From NCBI GenBank assembly GCA_944739405.2, contig OX123199.2, positions 4,639,898 through 4,703,897 of the forward strand: DNA of 64,000 nt, read 5' to 3'. Position numbers and translations under genes: made by a program. The DNA is from Euclidia mi. Its lineage: Eukaryota; Arthropoda; Insecta; Lepidoptera; Erebidae. The notes under the pieces were generated by a model, which was not told where the DNA came from, made no database searches, and saw only the letters and a program-made list of their open reading frames with translations. Within the stretch, counting starts at the first letter, position 1. Each line of letters opens with the position of its first letter. Of this stretch, positions 25,401 through 37,400 are shown one piece after another.

Positions 25401-28400
25401 ATTCAATGAATATTTGTTCAAAATATCTCTGATAGGCGGCTAAAAGACGAGGACAATAATTTAACATATCGTACGATTACTTATCGTGACATTCTGAATC
25501 GGCATGCTGGTTAGACTTGTGTACAGACCCTGAGCTCCAAGATTGCCAGTGTTGGATGCAACTGGGAGAATGCTAGGACAAAGAGTATAAAGTTCGGTGC
25601 TATACATTATGTTCTCTTTGGCAGGTGGTCCTGTTCGGTCTGTTGGAGCGCAGCCGCGTGCCAGCGCGCTGTCCGTCCACCGTGCTGCAGGCGTGGCCTG
25701 TGCTGCACGCCAGGATACACGCGCTCTTCACCATCATCGAGCCTGCGTGAGTACTACATACTACACTGCTAGATCATGAGCAGGCGGTCCTTTCTTCTCA
25801 GTGATGCTATGGCAGCAAAAAGACCATGCAGTTCCATGTTGGGGTATAATAGGAGAGGTATGAGTTTTCAGCTTGCCTCAAGTACCACTACCCAAAATTG
25901 ATGCCAGCTCTCCTACTATGTGTCCTAGGATAGTTGAAATCACGTATATAGTGTGCCCTTATAAGTCGTGTAACATTTCCAGGCCCGTGAACGATAACCG
26001 CGCGTCACTGCTGTCCCGCGGCCCCGCGCTGCCGCGCAAGCCGGAGAAAGAGCGAGACGGATATATGCAAGTTAGTTTACAACTGTAACTTCTTTACTTA
26101 CTTTCTGCTTGTTCCAATTGCAATAGCGGTAGTAGATTTCTTGCCGAGATTTTTTAACGATTCAAGTAATTGTAATGACTCGTTGAAAGCTCTGGTTGTA
26201 CTAACAATCTTAAAGAAAACGTTTTAATATGGCAAACCATAAAGTCGTTAATGGTCTATAATAAAATAACGATATTATATAACAACATAGACAACGTTAT
26301 AGAGCAGAGCGTAGCAATTACTATAATTTCCAGCATTACTGTGTATTTCATCGTTGTGTTTACAGGTATGGAAGTACTACATGACGATGGCGTACCTTGT
26401 GGTACCGGCCATACCCAGCCCCGTCATACGCTGCGCTAGTCCCGACCTAAGTCTCAGGTAAGCCACGTACACACACACACGAACACACAAGCAAACATAA
26501 GTCTAGATCACAATGCTGAGACCATCAGGACATAAATAAAATCAAATAAAATTCTACCAGCTATATATTATTATCTCTGCATTCCAACGACTATTCTTAC
26601 CACAAATAAAAAAACATGTAGAAACAATTGGCTTCATATTTAAAATTTATTTTCAAATCTCTTATAATTGGCATTAAAGTGTATTTATCTATTATTATTA
26701 TTATGTAACGTACGATGTATTATTCAGATATAAAATGCATTTAATTTCGCTGGTTGTCTAAATTACTTCAGTGGGTACAAATGTTGTTCGGTATGGCTGC
26801 GTTGAAAATATATATATTTGAATTTGTTATAAAGGTGTGGTTATGCATGCGAGCCATAGACCGGGCGATATTTGTACCACAAATGTTTGTAACGCCGTGA
26901 AATAAACATAAACTTAGATTCATTTGCGTGAGCGACTACTCGCGGCAGACGCTTTATTTAATTAAGATTTTCTCGTTAAACGCATGCAATTTATAAACAA
27001 TTACACACTGAACACCTGTTTTAACAAATTGGTTTTCTTTGTTATAAACGGTCGAAATCTTGTGTACTGCACCTTTATAATTATATTACAAAAGATGGCC
27101 GGATGAGGTACACAGATTTTGACGTAAGTTCTTGTTGTATCCATTGGTTACTCACACGTTATCTACTACATACCCACACGATAACCTGTTCCAATGACCA
27201 GCATACCATAGTATATTGTTGTTGAATTCAAATATGCACACTACTGTAACATGCTACAATTAGTATTTCACTATCCTTTCTGTAACATTTATTTCTTATC
27301 ACTATAGCGGAACGTTGAGAACAAAAAAACAGTTTATTTTATATTACTTTGACATGAATATTGAAATACCCACTCATTTGAAGTTTTTGTATTCTTAGTC
27401 TGTATACAAGTTTCATGATGACACGACTATATAGTTAGTTTACGTTACAGTCCGTTCACAGTTATTTTACCTCTGACAAATGTCAGTGTTTGTTTTCTTT
27501 ATGTTGGAATGGTACTCTGTGATGACATGTATGTAAAATAGGGTTACTCGTGCATAACATTTTACCCAATTTTAGTGGAAACTAGAATATCCAACTGTAA
27601 CCACCATTTGATACAGGTACGGTTTCAGGAGTATTTAGTACAATAAATGCTGGCAAATAGAAAATGAAATGGGTGTCTTAAAAACGATTCCGTTGGTGCA
27701 CGATAATTGTTCATGCGGGTGGTGAAATAGGGTTTATACCAAACGCTTTATTATTATTTAAATCCCAGTCGAAATCGGGTGACTACCATGAAGACATGAA
27801 CAAAACAAATTAATTTCATGAAATGGCTTAAGGAAAGACTAATTCCTCATTTGCCGTCTAATAGTGTAGTTGTTATGAATAATGCCCCTTATCACAAAGT
27901 CAAGTTAAACAAGGTACCAACATTAAGTTCTACTAAAGCTGAAATGCAAAACTGGATTACAAATAAGGGGTTATCTTATCTGCCTACCATGGTGAAAGCT
28001 CAACTGTATGAAATTATAAAAGACCATAAAGGAGCTCCAATATATGAAACTGATCAAATGCTTGAAGCTCATGGCCACAAAATGGTTAGATTATCGCCAT
28101 ACCATTGCGAACTAAACGCAATCGAATTTATGTGGAGTCTCATTAAAAGGCGAGTTACAAGCAAAAATGTAGGACAAGAGGCAACCAACATTGTAAATTT
28201 AGCTGAAGAAGCTTTTCAATCTATCACTGCAGAAGACTGGCAAAAACAATGCAAACATGTGCGCCACATTGAAGACAAGCTTCGTGAAAAAGATGGGTCT
28301 ACGGATGCTGAAATGGACAGGTTCATAATAGAATTAAATTATGAGTCTGATACAGAATCTGACAGCAGTTACGAATCGTCATTGGCAGTCCGAGAATCTG

Positions 28401-31400
28401 ACAGCAGTTACGAATCATCATAACATTGGCAGTCCACATGGATCATTCTTTAAAAAAAAAAATGAAAATTAAATTTGCAGTTTTTGTATTTGATAATTAA
28501 AACCTCACATTGGCGTAATTATGATGCGTTTACTATGTATATTAAATATAAAAAAAATATATTATAACTATTTATTCTTATTCTTATTTATCTTCAAATG
28601 AAATTAGTTATTTCGTTAGAAAATAAATGTACATGCGTATAGCCATGCCGATATCAAGAGGTTTTGTTACAAACATTACTTCCAAATATTTAATACGATC
28701 GCGTAGGCAATAAAAAATAAGTACATTTTTAGCAATACTGTATATTTAAAATGGGAGTATTATATACTAAATATAGCAACACAACGCCCAGGTTGGCCAA
28801 TCTAACAGCTAGAGGTAAAATAACTGTGAACGGACTATAGTCTATATCGAAAGATATTGATTATAGATATGACAATATATTGATAGAAATGAGTTTATTT
28901 TTATTGGTATCGTGTAACACCGAGAAGAAGTATTGCCAATCTACGTATAAGTCGAATCCATATATTAGTTAGGTCAGATTAATTAAATAGCCATTATATT
29001 ATAGATTTTTTAATTCCTCTAGGCGCCTCCGTCATGTTATTAGCGCATATGCATAGATAGACAATTAAAGATTTAGATAAAAAAATACTCAATCAAGTTG
29101 GTAGAAGTTTCCTTAGGATATTATGCTGGAACGCACAGTTTATATTCTTCTTAGAACTTAATACAGGTTTTTTATTGTTGCCTATCAAAATGACTCCATG
29201 CCTCCTGATCATAAGCAGTCATGGAGTCCCATAGTAATAAAGGTCATCATACCAATAACATATCAATAATAATAGCATGATGGCCGCCACTTTAATCGCA
29301 TAACAAAGTAGATATTTTAAATTGAACGATTTTGTCATTTAGTAGTTAGAAGTGTACATATCTATACTAATATAATAAAGCGGAAGAGTTTGTTTGTTTG
29401 TTTGTTTGAACGCGCTAATCTCAGGAACTACCGGTCAGATCTGAAAAATTATTTTTGTATACGATAGCCCAGTTATTCCGGAAGGCTATAGGCTTATATA
29501 ACATAACGCTTCGACCCTTTGGGGCCGGGCAAAAGGCTAAAAAGGCTAAAACATAATGTCGGCTTATCTCAGGAACTAGCAGTCGGATTTTAAAAATTGT
29601 TATTGCCTATGATAGCCCAATTATTCCGAAAGGCTATAGGCTATATAAAATTAGGCTACAACTTTTAGGGGCCGGACAAAAATAATAAAATGGTCAAACG
29701 AGAAGGAGGAGGGTTGGGTCAAAGGCAAAAAAAGGCTAAACAAATAGGATACAATCTATATGGGTATCGTTTTTGAGATTTTCGGGACGCTGATTAATAA
29801 TATGAAATTTATTTAGTGATCCAAGATGGCGGACGGGAAATCAAAGATGGCGGATGAGAAAATTTTAAATATCAATATGGGTATCGCCTTCGATATTTTA
29901 AGGGGTGGAGAATCGAAATACAACATCTATTTCGTGATCAAAGATGGCGGATGGGCAATCAAAGATGGCGGATGGGAAAATTTAAAAAAATCAGTATTGG
30001 TATCGTCTCCGATGTTTGAAGGGATGGGGAATCCAAATACAACATCTATTTCGTGATTCAAGATGGCGGATGGGAAATCAAAAATGGCGGATGGGAAAAA
30101 TTTAAAAAATCAATATAGGTATCGTCTCTGATGATTTAAGGGATGGTGAATCCAAATACAACATCTATTTCGTGATCAAAGATGGCGGAAAGGAAATCAA
30201 AGATGGCGGATGGGATTTTTTTTCAAAGTCGATATGGGTATCGTCGCCGATATTTAAAGGACTGGGGAATCCAAATCCGACATCTATTTCGTGATCAAAG
30301 ATGGCGGATGAGAAAGTTTTAAAAAATCAATATGGTTATCGTCTCCGATGTTTTAAGGGATGGCGAATCTAAATACAACATCTATTTCGTGATCAAAGAT
30401 GGCGGATATGAAATTAAAGATGGCGGACGGGATTTTATTAAAGTCGATATGGGTATCGTCTCCGATATTTTAAGGAATGGGGAATTCAAAACACCATCTA
30501 TTTCGTGATCAAAGATGGCGGATGGGATTTTAAAAAAAAAATCAATATGGGTATCGTCTCCGATGTTTGAAGGGATGGGGAATCCAAATACAACATCTGT
30601 TTCGTGATTCAAGATGGCGGATGGGAAATCAAAAATGGCGGATGGGAAAAATTTTAAAAATCAATATGGGTATCGTCTCTGATGATTTAAGGGATGGTGA
30701 ATCCAAATACAACATCTATTTCGTGATCAAAGATGGCGGATAGGAAATCAAAGATGGTGGACGGGATTTTTTTTTAAGTCGATATGAGTATCGTCTCCGA
30801 TATTTTAAGGAATGGGGAATTCAATATTATATAAAAATCTATGTTCGTTTTTGCATCATTTATAGACCCTGGAATGATAAGAGATTAAGCGCTAAGTCAA
30901 TGGTTACTTTGGAAAAGGGGCTTGGAAAAAAGGGAATTAAATAAAAATTCTTAAAAAGGCGATACGGAGTTCGCTGGGTCAGCTAGTTTTATAATATTTT
31001 CAATCAAGTCAAATGTTACGACGTAATGGATGAATCGTTCTCACTCGTGTAGAAAGGAGTTAGTTGTAGGAGATTGTAGTTAAAGTATACCTACTACTTG
31101 AATCGTAGATGACGTACTATCGTCGACTAGTATCACAGTAACATTAAAATAAAGTAAACGGTGTTTGTGTATTCGGTTCCCAAGCTAGTCGGTGTAGGTA
31201 GGTAAGGTTAGAGGTTAATGTCGATCGCACGTGATGCGAGTAGGTACACAGTAGGAGGGTGTGAGGAGGCGAGTAGAGGCAGGGTGTAGTGTTGGAGTGG
31301 TGTAGTGTTGCGAGTGAGGAGTGGTGTAATGCTCTGTCCACTGTACACTGTAGCACTGAGGCGGAGGGGTGGGGCGTGGGCGCGCTCAGCTCGTCCAGCG

Positions 31401-34400
31401 AGAGCCTCAACGCGCCGGGCGGCTTCTTCACGCTGCCCTTGAGCTATGCGCGCGCGCACAGGCACCACAAACGAACGAGGTGGCCATCCGAGCTCGCTAT
31501 GTGCACGTCGCTAACGATTACCATCATACATCCGCATTGTGTCGGTTCCATCTCACGCTTCTGTAAATCCGCTGCCATGCGCCATCTAATCTCATAATGT
31601 ACCTACATCACCACGACTTCTACGAGCTGTTACGCTTCCTAGATTTTGTACATTTTTCTTTTGTTGACCTTGAACATAGTTTGTGAATAGCGGCGCTTGT
31701 TACAAAACATCCGATGGAATCGACACACGGTCCAACACACGGCGTGTAGAGGGCGCGCGTGTGTGCCGACGCGGCGTCATCGCTCATCATCACGCCTAGG
31801 TTGAGTGCACAGCTAGCGCATACCATACTATGTCAGTCCCACTGTGCCGTGACGTGGCGTGTCCACACTGTGCCGCACAATACTGGCGTGTAGGGTGCGT
31901 TTGTGCAACGATTACTTCGTGCTCACCATTCGCGGCATACACTATGACGTCACAATATTCACCATACATACGTATATAACATGTAGACATATTTATGTTT
32001 CATACTCTAATATAACAAACATCTAAACAGCGGTTAGTTTTAGCTGCAGGCTTGGCGCTAGTAGACCTAGAACTGATAGGCATAAAGGAACTTCGTGCGG
32101 AACGATTACAATGCAACTATGCTCGTAGTTTCTATAGAGCATGTTATATTAAGCGATCAGTATCGAAATAATAATAAACCATCCATACTAAAAACTTATT
32201 AATGAAAAATTCTATCCGTCTATCCGTTACAACTTTACGGGTCGACCAAAGGGCTTTGATAATATATTTTTAAACATTTTTTGAAAGTTCATAATGATTT
32301 TTGACAGTTTATGATCATTGTATGATCCCAGTTTAAGCGAGTAATGTTTGGGATATCTTCAAGTTACTCAAGGTCTGCCAAAGTGTATTGTTGTATGGTT
32401 CATGTCCAGAGTAGGTGCATTACAATGGCAACAACAGACCTATATAACTTCACCGCTAATGTAGTGCTACCAAATGCATTGTTCTGAGTATTTTATTCCA
32501 GTATGTTTCTTGTCACCAGACGAGCGCATGTACATAGGTTTCTTTCAAACTCTGTCGTCGAACATCAGTGTTATGGGGAGGTCACTCCAGTGTGGATGAC
32601 AGCACTGGTCGATAGCTAGTCCTGAGCCACGAAGACGATCGTCATCGTGTCTGGCCAATCAGTCTTTCTTGTGATTGATATGGTTCTTGTACTTTCACAT
32701 TTATCTTCTTTTTCCTGTGTTCGGCTGCGATAGGAGTGTCCTCCGTTTTGTTTCGAGTGTGAGGATTTTGTTCCGAGGGGACCAGTGTAGACCTTCTTCT
32801 GTAAGAAGATAATGGTTCGAATTAATATCATTGAAAACATACTTATTGAAATAATGCTTCATGTACTTCAAATGTCCAAGATGTTTGTGATGTCCCTGTG
32901 TTACATGAAATGAGAACTCAGTCTCGACATGTCCATGTATCCAACTTTTATAGAGTTCGAAACAAAATTATTTGACCACCGTTTCGTAACAACTATACAA
33001 TTGGCATAAAGGTATTAAACCGACCACGAACTCGATAAAAAACAATACCTGCATCTCTATGGGATCGCAAAGTAAAAATATTATTGTAGCTTCTGTCGCT
33101 ATGAAGCCGGCGCCAGACATATACTGATCAGACTTGTGCTACCACACGGAAATATTGTTACTTCCCGGTATGCCATTTTTGTTAATAATATGTCGAATAG
33201 ATGCATTACACATTTACGCACCTACAGTTTTCGATGAATTTTAATGAGTATGTACATTCGACATAGTTTTGATCGGTCATCAATGCACCTAAGACCTGTG
33301 ACTGTATTGACTACAATGTAATATGTACATACATGATTAGATGTTACAGTACTGATAATTATGTGTAAATAACGCGGGCGCGATACAGAAATGCTAGTGC
33401 GAGACCTTTACAATACACAATAGCTACATAACTATGTATGCTTGTTACAACTACAGACCGTATTCGCATCCTGTATGACTTGCGTCGGCTTACGTGAGGG
33501 CATGGCCTGATGGCTGTGTGGTGGCCTTGTTTGAGGGCACGCTAGTAAATATGCCGCGGTGATCAAGGCCCGTACATTTGCATCATCATATATGCATAAT
33601 AGTACCGTGCAACTTACGTGCATGTATACGTCAAGACGCGGACGTGTACGTTATTTTGGATTGTATGTTTAAAAAAATCTTATCTTAAAATTATCAATAT
33701 TGCCAAAAGATTAATATTAAATTTAGTATCCATTGAATTGTTTCTACAAATAATTGTCTTTAGTATTGCATCTGACTTGTTCTCGCGGTTATTTACTAAG
33801 GCTCGTGCCACAAAGTGTAATTTGTTCACGAATGTATTGGTTATGTTTTGCCCCGGCAGTGCGCTCTTTCTCTCAGCGTGCCCGGAGACGCTGTGGGGGT
33901 AATATGTTATTTTCGCTACATCTGTACTATACCTGACATGTCGTACATAACGCTAAGCAGACAGCGCGATAGTTAGCATTTGTGGTGAACAGTGGATTGT
34001 ACAGCGCGAAACTATATCACGCATATTTACTTACACGTAGTGAAACAGCTTACTGAAATATTCAATCTAGCTGTTTTTGACGTGTGTCCGTATACGCAGC
34101 AGGACCCTGCGTTTAATTCGATTGAAAGTTAACTTTTTGCGTGCGTGGTATTTAGTACCTTTCGAATTGTATAAGTAAAAAAATAGTACCTTCATTGCTA
34201 CAGCGAAATCTTGAATTATTACCCAGCAGGACCCTCCGCTGTTTAAAGGTTTTCAGACCAATAGTATATGTCACCGTTTAGCGATATATTAGTACCTTTA
34301 AAATACCTTGGTTTCATTTTAATATAATTATTAGTTTATGAGGAAAGCGCCTGCAAAACTTTTATCATGCCAGCAGGACCCTTTTTTGTTTTGACGCTTT

Positions 34401-37400
34401 CGGCCCCGACAGTCATATTTCTTGTTAGCATTTTAATAGTACTTTTCAAATAACCTTACGTTCAAATCAAATACTTTGTAGTTTAACAAGCAATTTGATT
34501 TAAAACTTTTTTCACGATGACCTTAAGATTATACCATTCCAATGATGCTATTATTTTTATGGCACTTAAATATTATTAAAATTGAGGGTAAATGAAAAAT
34601 AAATAATAATCATATCATAACGGATTTTTATGAAATTATGTTCATAAAAATTAAATATATAAGTTCATGTAAAAACACCGGTTTAAATTAATAAAAATCT
34701 CTTTGATTAATGCCACCATGCTAAAAGTTATGAAAGCTCATACCTACATTGGCCAAGCTAAACGTTAAGTCTCTGAAAAAATATTTAAAAGTTTTAAAAC
34801 AATTTTTCTGCTATAATACAAAATATTTGAATTACACGTAAGGTTATTTGAAAAGTACTATTAAAATGCTATTAAGAAATATGACTGTCGGGGCCGAAAG
34901 CGTTAAAACAAAAAAGGGTCCTGCTGGCATGATAAATGTTTTGCAGGCGCTTTCCTCATAAACTAATAATTATATTAAAATGAAACCAAGGTATTTTAAA
35001 GGTACTAATACATCGCTAAACGGTGACATATACTATTGGTCTGAAAACCTTCAAACAGCGGAGGGTCCTGCTGGGTAATAATTCAAGATTTCGCTGTAGC
35101 AATGAAGGTACTATTTTTTTGCTTATACAATTCGAAAGGTACTAAATACCACGCACGCAAAAAGTTAACTTTCAATCGAATTAAACGCAGGGTCCTGCTG
35201 CGTATACGGACACTTTTGACGTAGGTACTTCACTTAAGAAAGTAAGACCAGTTTCAAGTCATTCTGAGAAAGATATACAAACATATGCATTACACTGATC
35301 TGGTAAATGTTTTATGTGGAACCTGTATAAGTGGGATCTCAACGGGCTTTTTTATCATCTTTTATAGAGGGCTCTGTATTTAGCTAGCCTCCTTAATATG
35401 ATATAGACCCTTGCAGAGGAGAGGTCGATATGTACGTTTCTAATTTATAGACATGGAAATCTTAGTAGTTCAAGATGATCAAAGTAACGCATCTAAACAT
35501 AATAAAGTACCTTATTAATAAGGGCTATTGTGCTATGAAGTCCTATTCTAAGTACTATAGGTAATGTAAAAAAATGTAAGTAATGAAATCTCAATTGCAA
35601 GGCAATAAACAAAAAGGCAAGGCGAGTGTTGAAATCTCATAGTAAATATCAGTAGAAGAGGTTTCTCACAAATCCGGGGCTCACTTACACAAGTTTCACT
35701 GCAATTGAATTATTGCCGTACATTGTAAAAAGACGTACCCAGATTGTCCAAGCACGGGTGGTACATCAAGTAGTAGTCTTGGCATGGTTAGCTAGGTCTT
35801 TCACATCAGTATATCTATGCCATTCAGAATTAAACAACCCTCTCCAAAGACCCGTAACACACTGTCATCACAAATGTATTGACTACACGAACACGACTTT
35901 AGTTAGACTCCTGAAACTGTAGTACATAGTCGGAATGAAAGGCATGAGTAAAATAAATGTTTCTGATGAACTTCTTGCGAGCCTTGTTAGTGCGATGTTA
36001 TATTGAATCGTTTTTAGGAATAGTTTGCGTAGAGAATGGTTGGTACGTCAGATATGTATCGTATTCATGTTTCGTTGGAGGACTTCATTGTTATCATTGT
36101 AACACGTAAATGCATTGGTTTACAAGCTCTGTGGTTGGGTAAATTTTGACATAAAAATACTATTTTCACTTGATGATTTTGATTCGAAATATCTCAAATG
36201 TAAACTGCCCTGTATTAAAAACATTAATATTTTTATAATGAACGCATGGTACATTTTATGAGCCCTATTTATACATACATAAAATTTTCTTAGTGCAAAA
36301 ATCACTTAAAACAGCTTCGAATACACTGGGTAAAGATATTATTATCCGCTGTTTGGAAATTGCTAAAATGACTAGACAGTGTTTTGTTCGCCGGCAAGAA
36401 CAATAATTTATTATTGATGATAAAAGTATGTTTTCTTGAGTGGTATCTATCATACTGTTATTTTCCCTTATAGTGCTTGTAAGCCAATGTTGAGGTAATT
36501 GGATGTGTTGTGTTTAATAAAGGATCGTCGTACTATGTACATATGTCATTATTTGTCGGCACCGCAGCGCTTTACCGTTTCTTTGTGTTCTTGTGTTAAC
36601 GCTTCTTATTCGTTGTTCCGGTGTCATTTACTTGCGCTTGTACTAGTTATAGCGGTAGTTTGTATGTTACATAGAATAGTTGTCTCATAACTATAAGATT
36701 AAATTATTAGCAATAAAGTCAATTTTTAAATCTATATTTGTCTTTTTGCTATATTAATAAATAATTAATTTTTTATATAATCAGTTTTTATTTTTGATGA
36801 AATTACATTAATTTTGCTATTCTATCCTTTTATAAAGTATATATATTTGTTAGGGGTCATCCATAAACTCCGTCACACGATTGTTCCCTCGCCCCTGTCA
36901 CAGTTGTTCTCATTCATGACCATCTCGTCTATTTCACACTTCGTGGACCGTGTACTCGTGTGACGTAGTTAGTGGGTGGCCGACTGTGTTGTGTGTGTGT
37001 GGTGGTGTTGAGCGGTGTGGTTGGTGCGCAGCTCGTCGCCCGACTCGCTGAGCGAGCGCAGCGGCGGGGAGGCGCGGGGCGCGCACGCCTCGCCCGGCTC
37101 GCTGCACAAGCTGGCGGTGCCGCTCGCTCGCTGCGAGGTGCCCGAAGTCAGGGACGCGGCCGTCGCCGCCTGCGGCAATATTAACCCGGACGCACTCAAG
37201 TAAGTAACTACCTCACCTTTTAAAATTCGCACATAATAATTGGCCGGGCTGACGTTAGTTACCTTTTACAATTTTCACTTGGCCAGGCTGAAATTAGTCA
37301 CTAGTGGCTGCGCATTGCACGTTTTAAGAACTTTTGGTTACGGGACGGTTGAGAGGCGGAGAATTCTATAGTGACTAATTTCAGACTGGCCAACATAGAA

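Noticed and set aside
34084..35213. Polinton/Maverick end fragment because of the long inverted repeats
   Set aside because: Total size is 1.13 kb with a 9-bp duplication; Polintons are far larger and make 6-bp duplications.
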